In this document: piece after piece, positions 22,195-33,262 of the stretch | Numbering within the stretch: the stretch's first letter is position 1 | How the letters are laid out: every line of letters starts with the position of its first letter | DNA from: Galerina marginata | Lineage: Eukaryota; Basidiomycota; Agaricomycetes; Agaricales; Galerinaceae | Assembly (NCBI GenBank): GCA_023014335.1 | Contig: JAECYW010000013.1 | Span: 1,550,001 to 1,614,000, forward strand | DNA length: 64,000 bases | Direction of reading: 5' to 3' | Translations under genes and position numbers: made by a program | The notes under the pieces: model-generated | Told to the model about the DNA's origin: nothing | Databases searched by the model: none | Seen by the model: only the letters and a program-made list of their open reading frames with translations

Positions 22195-22868
22195 TGGTAT
22201 TTAATCTTTAAACATATGTTTGACTTCTGGGGGATGCGGGGTTGGAGGAGCGGTTTGGATTTGGTATATATTTGACGATCACTCATGTTGTTCATCTTGC
22301 ATGGCTTTTAGGAGTACATATACCACCGGCATTTTACCCTATTTCACTGCTACTGGCGTGCACTTTATAATTTTTCGAAGTGCATTGTACATATCGCATT
22401 GTTTTTCTGCTAGATAGTAATTAAGCTAGTTTCATGTGTTGTTTTTTCGCGTATGACCGTTGGAAACTGATATTCCAGCCCAGGGATCTCAGAGACGAGG
22501 GGCGGAGTGAAAAGGACGGAGGGTATGTTGATTCTTTCTTCATTTGCACATTTATACCAAAATTGGAAAGTCCGAACAGAAATCGCGAATGCGGCGCCAT
22601 ATGCATCATGCTTTATTCGCAACGAACGGTAAGGTAATGTCAAAAAAAGGAGTCCACAAATGAGGTTGTCAGCCTCCAAGCAAACGACTCGGAATAAGCC
22701 TAAAAAGGAAGGTCATCAACCCGATATAGGCATGAGCGCGGCTGTCCAAGCGTGACCTAAATCTCAGCGTCCTACTATCACCTGCGTTGGCCCAGGGCAA
22801 GCCTAGACAATCGTCTGAATCACGTTTAAAATCACCACGCCTGACACTCTGAACGTGCAACCCTCGAA
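22195..22868. other. Intergenic; holds dispersed repeat copy 2
   Basis: No gene is supported. The right half is the inverted copy of the repeat at 13830-13965. Confidence 0.45.
22685..22850 (-). repeat. Dispersed repeat, copy 2
   Basis: On the minus strand it reads GGTCACGCTTGGAC, then CTCATGCCTATATCGGGTTG and CCTTCCTTTTTAGG, matching copy 1 at 13830-13965. It ends close to the ATG of the small gene at 22869. Confidence 0.6.
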
Positions 22869-23349
22869 ATGGATAAAGCAGAAGTCATCATCGCGAGTTT
22901 GTTTTCAAGTATCTCTCTGACTGCCCGTTTCTATCTAAATCATCTCCATGCAGACCTCTACGCCTGCGGAGTCACCAAAGATTTCGCAAAACGATTTGTC
23001 GCAAATGCCACACTGGACGAGCTTATCGAGGCAACGACTAACCCTGACTGGGCATTGTACTCATATTGGCGCACCAACTTGCCGATCACACTGACTAGAG
23101 GCTTGGGCGGAACGGGTGGGCATTTTAGTACTTCTAGCATTTGGCTTACGACAAAATAATATCACCCCAGGCGCAGAATACCGAGCTGCATTGGAAGCCA
23201 TGGGTTTCCGTCCAGAGCACATTAACTGGATAGACAAGGACGCGAATATGTTTAGGCTGCATACGGTAATGATTTCACTTGTTCAAGAGAATGCAACTCG
23301 GATCTGGGATACGAAAAAATTCAAGGAAGCTCAAGAAAATGATACGTAA
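22869..23349 (+). CDS. Small hypothetical protein
   Basis: Three exons (22869-22896, 22954-23115, 23171-23349) give 122 residues: MDKAEVIIANLYACGVTKD, a helical-looking middle with FAKRFVANATLDELIEATT, and a charged tail ending FKEAQENDT. Both introns have usable borders (GTTTGT...GCAG and GTGGGC...CCAG). No signal peptide, membrane segment or known motif is seen. It begins right next to repeat copy 2 and is followed by an F-box gene. I do not recognise it. Confidence 0.5.
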
Positions 23350-23468
23350 CACATATTTACTTTGTATACAGTAAACAGTTACCATGAGACATCTACGTAG
23401 GTGTGAGTCTCAGGTTGCGGATGTGGGTCAAATTTATCTCCTTCAATTGCGACGTTGATCTAGCAAAC

Positions 23469-24865
23469 ATGGTCTCCCTTCCTCAAGAATTGGTCCATAT
23501 CATCCTTGACAATCTGGGGCTTTATGTACGTCATGAGCCTGCCGGATCTGCCTTGAGATCCTGTCTACTCGTTTCAGCTGCTTTTGCTGCTTCTTCTCGG
23601 CGGCACCTGTTTCGGTCTGTGGAAATAAACGGCGCTCGACATCCCGATATCTTTTCTCGCACAAAAGCCCTGAAAGACATCATTTCGCCAAATTCTGCAG
23701 CCAGTGGGGACGGCGTCGCACAATATATCCAGGAATTTACAATCAAATTAGGTAGTGCATTGTTTTATTACCTTAAGTTGACCGAAAGCTAAACAATATT
23801 TCTCCGTGCAGACGAGAAGCAAAGCCGGCCGGATGGTCTACGTTGGCTTCTCGCTGATATCCTGGACAACCTGCACAACGAGAGCTACGGTATAGATGAG
23901 CTGACACTGCATGGTATTCGAAGCAATTATGGGATCAATCATGGCAACGTCGGCATATCTTGGTCCGGCCTTGGCTCATACTTCAATACTGCCATTGTGG
24001 CCCTCTGCCAGTCCCCCCGCCTTAGGAAACTGAAGATCACAGGCATCTTCTGTATTCCCCCAACTTTGTTCGACGGCACCTTTATAAATGGCCTCCATTT
24101 ATCATACATTACCTTTTCGTACGCAGATTTACTGGGTGGTCCCCGACTCCCCCGGCCCCAGCTCGACCTTCTCGAGACGGATAGCGTCTGTCCGAATATT
24201 ATCGACAACCTGGTGGCCGACCCGTCGTTCGTGTCTCATATACGGGACCTAAGGTTCCTCGCGGGTCACGACACTCCACAGGCGAATACTAGGCATAGGC
24301 ATCGCTTGATTGCAATGTCTGGAAAGGTTATCAAGCACCTCTGTGTGACAATCGCTTCTTGTACGCCTTGAACCTTTTTGTATATCAAATGGTTGGCTGA
24401 AGAGACATGTCCATAGTGTCGGGCCTGGTACCTTCAGACCTCGACTTTAGTGTTTGTCCAAATGTCAAATATCTGGAATTGAATTGCGAACCGACAGTTG
24501 TCATGTTTTCTGAAAAATACCCCGTCTTTTGTTTGCCCCGCATGCCTGTCCCTGCGCCTTGTGTCGAGCATCTCAGAGTCCGAACCCACGCCCCGAACAT
24601 CAGTATGCTGGACAAAGTATTAGAGAACAGGACTTTCCCTTCCCTTTCCCGTCTCAGCCTCGATTTGGTTATAGGTCGCCATGCTGTCCATATAAAGTCG
24701 CCAGAAAGGAGCCTGGAAGTCAAGAATGGATTCAAAAGAATGAAAGGCGAGGGAACGAAATGCCTGCCTTCTCTTCCACCTGGTTGTTCTCTTGACATAA
24801 ACATTATTGATCGTTCCAACGACATACCTGGACACAGTCCCCTTTCCGATGTTCGATGTTGCTGA
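23469..24865 (+). CDS. F-box protein with degenerate leucine-rich repeats
   Basis: Three exons (23469-23751, 23812-24360, 24417-24865) encode 426 residues. The start MVSLPQELVHIILDNLG is an F-box opening, followed by SCLLVSAAFAASSRRHLFRSV, a common mushroom F-box layout. The later part has LRKLKITGI, VKYLELNC and LSRLSLDLV. It is of a different subfamily from copies A and B. Its last about 90 coding bases form the first unit of a 107-base tandem duplication, so a second copy of the same 3' end, with its own TGA, sits just downstream. Predicted SCF ligase receptor. Confidence 0.82.
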
Positions 24866-24988
24866 AGAAAGTGAAAGGACTTCCACCTGGTTGTTCTCTT
24901 GACGTAGACATTATTGATGGTTCCAACGACATACCTTGACACAGTCCTCTTCCAGACGTTCGATGTTGCTGAAGAAAGTGAATACGGA
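24773..24988 (+). repeat. 107-base tandem duplication at the F-box 3' end
   Basis: Two units start with CTTCCACCTGGTTGTTCTC at 24773 and 24880. Both contain ATTATTGAT, CCAACGACATACCT and GATGTTGCTGAAGAAAGTGA, with only a few differences. Unit 1 holds the stop codon of the F-box gene; unit 2 is downstream of it. Confidence 0.85.
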
Positions 24989-25292
24989 AGTGCGATGAGT
25001 TTCTAGAAAGATCTTTGTCTCAGAACGCAGAATAATAACAAACAAGTGGCATACGCACCAAGAAAGAAAAATACATTGAAAACGAGAGTTGAAATCAAAA
25101 CTTGGGCCGGAGAAGTGGATGGTGAGTTTTCTATGGGCAAACAGTTATAAAAATGGTGGGACAGGGGTATTTGGGAATGTCGAAGGGACAAATTGGAATG
25201 CATTCCATGGAAAAAAGCCAGGTACAAGCCGCATGCGGTATGTTGAATGCTATCTACTTGATTGAAGCATTCAAAAATTGAAGGTGCGGAGT
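24866..25292. other. Intergenic between convergent F-box gene and POP5 copy B
   Basis: Begins with the second tandem-repeat unit. No further gene is seen. Confidence 0.5.
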
Positions 25293-26003
25293 CTAGTCTT
25301 GCAAACCTTCAATCTCGTGTTGGCTACCCTCAAGAAACGCTTCGTCGTCATAGTCCGCTAAGCATACGAAAATATCAGACCAGAAACTGGGTGTAGATAT
25401 AAATATGAAGCTGTACCTGGCGTTTTGGCTAAAGCTCTATACCGCGCGATAACCTCTCGGTTGTGAGCGATAGCAGAGAGCTGTGCGTGTTTTATAGTCC
25501 CTAAGATCCAAAATATAAGTTTCCACTTGAGAGAAAAGGAAGATATTCATCCACCTGATACGTGGACAACGTTCGGGATATATTTCGCACCCTCGATAGA
25601 CGTCAGCAACGTTAGCGCTCCCCACGCGATATTGTGGTGGTCACGGGCGACACGTATAATACATATATTAGTTGTTGGAGAGAAGTACTTGACTAATGGA
25701 AAGTGAGGATGTTAGCTTGCACCAGTCATGTCGTTTCTCTATTGCAATAAAACATACCTGTCAGAGATAACCCAACAGCACCCCATCCCGAATCACCGAA
25801 GTTTGCCAATACGCTCTGCTTCAAAGCTGCCCATATAGCCTTTCCGTCAAGCGATGGCCCATTTCCGATCGTAGGTTTACCGAGCTGGGCACGTCCTTGT
25901 GCTATTGGTATAAATTCAACGAGAAGCCAACGGTTCTGAAGAGTTCTTGAAATCAGAGATACTGATTAAGAACAGGTTTGTTACTCACTTTAAATCGGAC
26001 CAT
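25293..26003 (-). CDS. POP5: RNase P/MRP subunit Pop5, copy B
   Basis: Five exons on the minus strand (25989-26003, 25758-25935, 25555-25692, 25417-25500, 25293-25357) encode 159 residues with the same intron positions as copy A and the same sizes for exons 1-4. It carries MVRFKNRWLLVEFIPIAQGR, VKYFSPTTNICIIRVARDHH and GTIKHAQLSAIAHNREV. The protein ends DDEAFLEGSQHEIEGLQD, unlike copy A. Introns differ more than exons, which suggests that coding function has been kept since the duplication. Similarity to copy A reaches about 45 bases upstream of the ATG. Role as for copy A. The two copies may be redundant or differ through their tails. Confidence 0.9.
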
Positions 26004-26328
26004 TATAACCGATGAAAGCCAAAAACTATGGCATTTTACTCCTGGACAGTTAGGGGAACTTACTTTGGGGGAACTTGAGTCGAACTCGAAAGTGGCTTGG
26101 TTGTTTGGTTTGGGCCTTGGAAAATGCCCCGGCCCGACTTCCGACCGCTGCCGGTAGACGCCAGGCGTGGGAAGGTTAACTTGAACCCCGCCCGCAGAGG
26201 ATTACCATCTGTACTGTACCGTCAACAACTAGCTCACTCGTCTTAACAACACCCTCAAATTATTCCAACATGCTTATTTATTAGACGGTATCAAAATAGA
26301 AGGTGATAGAACACAGTCGCGGAGCCAT
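26004..26328. promoter_or_regulatory. Divergent promoter of POP5 copy B and membrane protein 1
   Basis: Contains ACCGCTGCCGGTAG at 26145-26158, about 180 bases before the ATG at 26329. The same 14 bases lie at about the same distance before the second tandem gene (28245-28258). Confidence 0.45.
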
Positions 26329-27896
26329 ATGATGTCCCTACTCCACGACTTAGAATTTGCTTTCGCAACAACTTCAACAGTCGATGGAAATCCTAATCCG
26401 GAGCCCAGGTGGCATCCGAAGATAACCATACACCGTTTTCTAGTACTATCGACTACGATAGGACTTGGTACTGCCAAAGCAATTGTTGCATATGAGCAAA
26501 AAAGCTACATCTCGACTACGATTGAGTGGATATCAGGAGTTGCAATATTCCTCGTGTTGAGTTCAAACATTTTCCTGTCCTATCATCAACCTAACTTGAA
26601 TTCTCTCTCAAGAATCTTCTTCCTGGAGTCTAGAGAAGGTAAACTCGAACCCGCACAGGAAAACTGGCTGGGGTGGATTTTGGATTATGATGCTCTTGAA
26701 TTATTATGGTCTATTTTCAAGATCCTAGGCTTGCAATGCCCAATATATATCTCTGACGAAAAACGGGAAATTCCCTCCTCAAAATCTTCGGAATATCGTC
26801 CACCCATCACAGGTTTCCGCATTCTCACTAGTTCTACTGTTATTTTATTTGGAATAACGAAAGCGTATCTGTCGTACCGAGGATATAGCAACGCGGCCAC
26901 TGCAATGGATTGGATAAGCGGGGTGGTCATATCATCAAGGTAAGCCCGTCATCTCACTATTGTCTTTGTTGCTCGACTAAAGGCGGCTAGTCTTTATTGT
27001 CTTGGCCTATACGAAAATAATACAATCGATAAAATGCCGTATCTATTTTCTACAAACTATGACAAAGTCGTTTTTTCATGTAAGACAGATCACTCTGACA
27101 GCGAAGCAAAACTAAACATAAAATAGGGGGATGGTTCTGCTTCCAAATCACGCTCTACGTTATGGGAATGGCAATTGGAATCGTCTGGTCTCTTGGCTGC
27201 CACCACTTTTTAGTGATGTATTCCGAAAGTCCCATTGACTTTCGCACAGCCTATGATGGCACAAAGTCTGAAGGCCCCCCCAGCTTCCTTGGTCATATTC
27301 ATGACATGAGCATGAAGTATATGCTCGAGGGTGTATTATGGCTTGCGCTCTTAATGGGTCCTGCATTGTTTTTGCAGTCGCTATGGGAGATTTCTTCTCT
27401 TCTGGGTAAATTGGGACGAATAAGAAGGATTGCAAGGGATTTTCGGCGCTTCACACTAGCGTTGTCAGAATCTATTCATCAAATCCTACCCCGACTTTCT
27501 TCCATAGCGCCAACCTGGGCTGAGGGTCCTGTAACTCAGATTTTGCCCACTTGTGAGTTCTACATCCATATATCATACACATCTTGACCGCTTCTCTTGT
27601 CAGACCAATTTATTCGACGATTCGGCATTCATATCGCTGTCTTCGCCTCCGCAACTGCCATCTGCGCAGTCCCAACTTTCTTCTTTCTGGGCTTTCCTTT
27701 ACGAATCTTTTTCCAGACGCAGACCAAAGCTGAATTCATCACCAATTTGATAGTTGGTATTATGTACATTTTTATTACTGGAGCTATCGGAGGGGCATGC
27801 TGCTTTGCGATGCTCTTTTCTTTCTACTGCCTGGTGTATCCCTTTACAATGGACTGGAGGTCTCCTGAATACTCCAGAACTATCTTAGAATTTTAA
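26329..27896 (+). CDS. Multi-spanning membrane protein of unknown family, tandem copy 1
   Basis: Four exons (26329-26939, 26991-27079, 27127-27552, 27604-27896) give 472 residues. About eight hydrophobic segments are visible, for example FLVLSTTIGLGTAKAIVAY, GVAIFLVLSSNIFLSY, AIGIVWSLGCHHFLVM and LIVGIMYIFITGAIGGACCF. Residues ~31-79 and ~159-207 are an internal repeat: each has an I-T-x-x-R start, an ST(T/V) then G-x-x-KA-x-x-x-Y core and a W-I-S-G-V end. The C-terminus contains YQFIRRFGIH and ends RTILEF. I know no named family for it; it looks like one of the fungus-specific membrane proteins. A paralog follows directly downstream. Confidence 0.75.
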
Positions 27897-28421
27897 CAAC
27901 GACCTACATAGATATATAATATTTTAATGCGAACTGACTCTGACAAAGAAGTACGGCCATGTGGTTGACGTTGTTTGTACTGTCAAGCAAATCAGCCAGA
28001 TCATCCGTCAAATCGAGGCTTTGCAAGACAAGCTGCCTTGAAAGCCCATTAACGGGTACGGACTCCACGTAACCACCGAGAACGGGCAAGCTTCTGCGTC
28101 TGCCACCATTTATCAGTACCCCCGGAAGTGACCCAAGCCACGAGAAACCCCTTGGACGCTTTTAGGGCCACGAATACTGCCCGAATTGTTCCTTAGTTTT
28201 TAAGCGCTCCTCAACTGGAATCCCCTCTCGGCTTTCTACCCGGACCGCTGCCGGTAGGCGCTGGTGTGTGGGATCATTTACCTTGCCCGCAATGCATAGT
28301 GTCACCAAATTGTCACTGAACAACCACACGTGTCGATTTCAACAACCTCCTCCAAACAACCAAGCCATGCTCATTCACTAAACGACTTCAATAAGAAGAG
28401 AAGGTCAACACCCGGTTAACC
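27897..28421. promoter_or_regulatory. Spacer with duplicated promoter block
   Basis: ACCGCTGCCGGTAG at 28245-28258 and the leader just before the ATG (ACTAAACGACTTCAATA against a similar string at 26280) repeat the promoter of tandem copy 1. No gene is seen in the rest. Confidence 0.45.
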
Positions 28422-29940
28422 ATGTCACGAATCCAAGACCGGGAAATTCCTATCGCAAGAATTGCAGAAGAGAACTTGCAGCCCAGGTGGCATCCGAAGA
28501 TAACCATTTACCGCTTGCTCGTGCTATCGACTACGTTAGGATTTGGTACTGCAAAAGCCATTACTTCATACCAAGAGAAAAGCTACGTCTCAACTACGAT
28601 TGAGTGGGTGTCAGGGGTTGCGGTGTTTCTTGTGTTGAGTTCACCCATCGTCCTTTCTGATAACTGACCTAATGTGTGTTTCCTATGAAGTTTTTTCTTA
28701 GTGAATATAGTAGAAGGTGACCCTTCACAGAAAGGTCAGCTTTGGTGGCTCCTGCAGTATGACACGCTCGAATTACTATGGTCAATTTTCAAGATTCTGG
28801 GTCGAGACCGTCCAAGATATCGGTCTGATGAAAGACAAGTAGAGTTTCCTGAACGTCACCCACCGATCACGGGCTTTCGCATTCTCACCACGTCAACCGT
28901 CATTTTATTCGGATCGATCAAAGCGTATCTTTCATACTCGGGATTGAGCAACGCAGCCACCACAATGGACTGGATAAGTGGGGTGGTCATATCATCAACG
29001 TAGGCTTGTTATCTCACAGTTAATATTTTATGCTCAACTATACCCTTTAGCCTCTACTGCCTCAGCCTCTATGAAAACAATACGAGTAATAAATTGTCCT
29101 ACCTATTTTCCACAAACTATAATGCAGTCATTTTTTCAGGTAAGGTCTCTCCACAGAATACGAATGCAAACTGAAATTGAAACAGGGGGGTGGTTATGCT
29201 TCCAAATTGCACTTTGTGCTATTGGAATAGCACTCGGTGTCATTTGGTCTCTTTGCTGGAATCTAGCATTAAATACGACTTCCGACGGCCTCCTTGACTT
29301 TGGCGATGGCAGTATGTCTGATAGGCCACTCAGCACCCTGGGGCATATCCATGACTTGAGCATGGAATTCACCGTCCAAGGGGTTGTATGGTTTGTGATC
29401 CTTGTGGGTCCCATGATCTCCTCACTATCGTTATGGACAATGATCACGCTCCCGCGGGTGTTGGGTCCAATAAAAAAGGCAGGGAGGGTTGTCCGCCGGC
29501 TTACACGAGCAATGTCGACACCCATGCGCCTTATCCTATTGAAAGTTACTGTGCCACATTGGGTTGAAGGCATTGTAGCCAAGGTCTCTGCTGCATGTGA
29601 GTCCATTCCCAAACCCATAGCCCTATGACTAAATCTCTTGCCAGACCAACTTATTCGACGATTCGGTATCCACACTCTCGTTTTCACCTGCGCAATCATC
29701 CTCTGTGCATTTCCTACTTTCGCATTCTTCGGCTTAGCTTTAAGGATATTGTCTCCGATAGAAAAGAGTGCTGAATTTGTTCCTGATAATTTTGTCCTTG
29801 GCACCCTACGTTTTTTTATTGCTGGAACCGCCGGTGGGGGCTTCGGGATTGGGATGGTGTTTTTTGCTTACTGTCTTATTCGGCCATTGCATATGTACTG
29901 GAACTCTCCTTACTATGAAAAGACTCTCTTAGAATTCTAG
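28422..29940 (+). pseudogene. Multi-spanning membrane protein, tandem copy 2, with two in-frame stops
   Basis: Exons corresponding to copy 1 (28422-28999, 29051-29139, 29186-29596, 29645-29940) stay in one frame over 458 codons, with equal exon-2 size and matching splice sites. Two TGA codons at 28665-28667 and 28686-28688 interrupt exon 1 just after the second membrane segment, where copy 1 reads SYHQPNLNSLSR. The flanks on both sides still align (internal repeat module 1 before, the WSIFKILG region after). An intron that would remove both stops has only a weak donor (GTTTCT near 28625) and would delete most of a membrane segment. The rest looks well kept, so the inactivation is recent or the region is spliced in a way I cannot prove. 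Confidence 0.65.
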
Positions 29941-31054
29941 CGATACTATACTCTTGATGTGGCACCAAATGACCTCGGTAGTTATGTCATTTGGCGAAAG
30001 GTGTGTACCCAGATATGTATTTTTTCGGAAACCGGCAGACGACCCAAGACCACAGTGAACCAAGGTATCCAATACCAGAAGGTCGGGACTCGGCAGCGGG
30101 GACCATGGCGCCACCTACAAAATCTAGTGGACCCCATAACCTTACCAAGACAGGCGTGTCTTCGCCACGAATATAATTAAACATGACATATTGACGGTGG
30201 TGGCAACAGTGAGTACGAGATAGGTATTCTTATCCAGTAAGTATTGCCTTACCAAACATGCCAAGAACCACAAGTGTAATTGGGGAAGCCGGCCAAACCA
30301 AGTACTTGGCCACTAGCAAGAAGCAACGAGAACAGACGGTTATCTCATGCTTCCTGTGTCGGTGCCGACTGCCGTTTATTCTTTCAGAAGGAGGCGGCGA
30401 CAATCCTCTGACGTCAGCTCTCGTCGTCCTTTAGAGGTTACGGGCTGGAAGGGCGAGCCCGTAGTCTGGTTTCCGCGCCAATCTGATCCACCTCTACAAA
30501 GGTCGGCGAAGGACGACTTGCAGTTCAAGTCTTAATCGAGTTCGTTGACCATGGCTACTGAAAACGAAGAACAATCGTCAAACCCGACCTCCGAGGCGCT
30601 AGTTGCCAGATATTTTTGCTTCCGGAAGATATAGAGTCCAACAACAGGCGGCCGTTGCAAGAATAAAATAGCACTTCCAAGTAAAGTCTGGGGGAAAAAG
30701 TGGAAAAAGTGCTTATCCAAAGCACGGACATAACAAGGACTTACGGAGGCTCAACCGTTTTTGCGAGGCTAGAGATTGTCTGGTATTGCGAGTCCCAGGA
30801 AATGACTTGGCGGTCGAGTTTGCAAAAAACCTCTCAGGCTGGCTTTAACTAGAATCAGAAGAATACAGAGGAAAAACATTGTTCGATGGAATTCTTTCGT
30901 TGCATGTTTTGTTTTAGAATCCATTTATTATTCATTGTTTCCTACACGCGCAGGAGGCTACAAAGTGGTGTCATCCACTAGAGAATCATGAGCATCGAAC
31001 AGCATGAACGAGTTCTAAGAAAGGGCACACCTACAAACACGCTTCACCCGACAT
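29941..31054. other. 1.1 kb intergenic
   Basis: Only short ORFs without features. I see nothing to annotate. Confidence 0.45.
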
Positions 31055-33036
31055 TCAAAACTCGCCATCCTCAACCCCACCTCTCTTCCTCCGACTGACT
31101 TTCCCCGCCTCCCTCCACCTTCTCTTCCAATCCCGCGTCAACTCACCCTTATTCTCCTCCCACCTTTTCCGGATATCCTCCTCCGTGTCCGTGCGGTAAA
31201 AGGCAACCGCAGGGTCGCGCCAGTTCCACCCATTGTCTTTGACTACATCGAACACGTCTCTTTGCCGGGCCCTGTGCGTGTTTGCGGCGTGCCCTTGTTC
31301 TGAGGGTGCGAGTGCGAGGGGGAAGAACAAAGCCTGCTTAGGGTTTAGGACGAGCGCGGCTTGAGAGCTCTGACTTTGGGTGGGATGGCCGAGAGGTTCT
31401 GCTGCGTGTTGAAGGGTTGGTAACGAGAAGGTGTGAGGTGCCTGAGGTTGTTGAGGTGCTTGACTGGGTTGCTCGACCAGGAAGGGCAACTCTTCGTCGA
31501 GGTCGAGGTCGAGGTCTAGATGTCCGAGCAGAGAGAAACCAACTAGATTGGAGGTTAATTAGCATAGAGATAGAAAGACAAATGGGATAGATTTTACCCT
31601 CTTCTTCTCTAGGCGCAAAGAGGTCCTTCAGAGTGGCTTTTTGTGAGCCTTTTTCCTTTGGTGGTGCAGGCTCCGACGTTGGTAGATCCACAGCCATGTT
31701 GTCCTCCTTGGCCTGTTCCTCTACTTCCTCCTCCTCTTCGTCGTCTGAAGAATCCGCTGGAGTCAGAGGCAGTTTCTTGGGCACGCCTCCTTTCGGTACA
31801 ACCTCGAAAGCAGCTCCGCTGTCCTCATTTACCAACATAACGTCTCCTTTTACCAACTCGTCGACGTCGATATCGGACCCAACGCTCTCTCGCCCGACCC
31901 AGTCGTCGTCGTCATCCAAGTCGTCCTTCCCAAACAGTGACTTGAGAAGATTGAGCGATTGTGTCTTTTCTTGCTGTATATCTACATCATGCTCTGTGCC
32001 AAAAGGTTGTAGGGGTGGTGTTGATGACGTTTTTGAAGGAACGGGGGATAGCGGAAGTGAAGGCGATAAAAGTTTCGAAGGTCCAGCCACAGGTCCAAGA
32101 CTTTTGGTATTTGGAGACAAGATGTCCCGAGGGGGAATGTCTGCACTAGTTGCAGCAACTTCGTTCTCGTCGCTTTCGCTTTCGCTATCATTGCTGCTAC
32201 TGTCGAAATCCTCGTCGACAACCTTGAATTCATCTAAAGTCGGCTTTTTCGTCGATATCGGCACTTCCACGTCGAGGAACATGCCCTTCAGGTGCGTACT
32301 CCCATACTTCGTCATATCGATCACCTTCCTCCGCGCACGCGTATCAGGGTCCTTTACGCGTTTCTTTTTCTTCTTCTCCACGTCAGCTTTCTTCGTATCG
32401 TGTTTTCCGGAAAGGGCCTTCTTGGGTTTTTTCTCTTCGTGAGCCTCGATCAGTGGGTTAGCTGGGCGCATTTTGACGGGCACGGTTGTCCGACCAAGAG
32501 GGGAAACTTTCCATCCGGATCTCTGGGCAGCGTTCTCTGGAGAGACGAGGGTCATGTCTCCTGCGTATACACCTGCATGACGTTTATGTTTCTTTTTGGG
32601 AGGTTCTTCTGCAGCCTGCTGGTTTTCAAGGGCAATTCTAAAATGAATCGTTTCATTAGATCGGACGGGTAAATAGTATTTCAAGACGCACTTTTCACGA
32701 AAGTCTGGTTTGGCTTCTCCAAAGCGTAATTTTGCGCCTTTCCACGTCGACCCACTGAGCAAGTTCATACCTACAACAAATCCGAACTCTTTAATCCATT
32801 TCACATCCGTTTTTATCAGAAGCCGGATTGTAGTACTCACATTTAGATAACTTCCCGACAGTAGTTTCTAGTGTGACGTATCCAAACTTTCTGGGCTGCC
32901 CGACACCATCTGGAAGCCCGAAACCGTCTGCGGCTTTCACTGTACCAAAAGTGGTCAAACGACGCGAGATATCGTCGGCTGAAATCGAAGGTGTTAGGCC
33001 AGAAATGATCAGTCGCTTCGTTATAAGTGCATCCAT
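31055..33036 (-). CDS. NOP8: Nucleolar RRM protein Nop8/NOL8
   Basis: Four exons (32841-33036, 32692-32770, 31598-32637, 31055-31542) encode 600 residues. The N-terminal 80 residues form one RRM (KRLIISGLTPSISADDI, GYVTLETTVGKLSKCMNLL, WKGAKLRFGEAKPDF). The long acidic, lysine-rich middle includes DDDDDW and DDEEEEEVEE runs. Near the C-terminus FYRTDTEEDIRKRWEENKGE and LTRDWKRRWREA are the conserved NOL8/Nop8 tail. The yeast and human relatives are nucleolar factors of 60S ribosome assembly. The ATG at 33036 begins MDALITKR; the longer frame to 33099 uses GTG. It is divergent from NUP53 with about 226 bases between. Confidence 0.88.
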
Positions 33037-33262
33037 GACAACTGGGACCTTAAGAAGGTCAGTATGGATTCTAGATAGTGTATGAAATGCGTTTTCCACA
33101 CCTTTGAAGCTCGTATTCCACTGGCAAGTTGACGTGCAGGAGAATTTGTGGCTGTGCGATTTGATTGGCGTCTACTCGAGTACCAAACAAACAACGACGG
33201 TCCCTTGGCTGAACCGTCAGCCTGAACAGTGAAGGCGTCCAGGTCGCCACTTTTCTTGCGAA

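Noticed and set aside
31633..32442. 269-codon plus-strand ORF over NOP8
   Set aside because: Serine runs are the antisense image of the acidic region of NOP8.
32791..33099. NOP8 start at 33099
   Set aside because: The frame there opens with GTG; ATG 33036 directly precedes the RRM.
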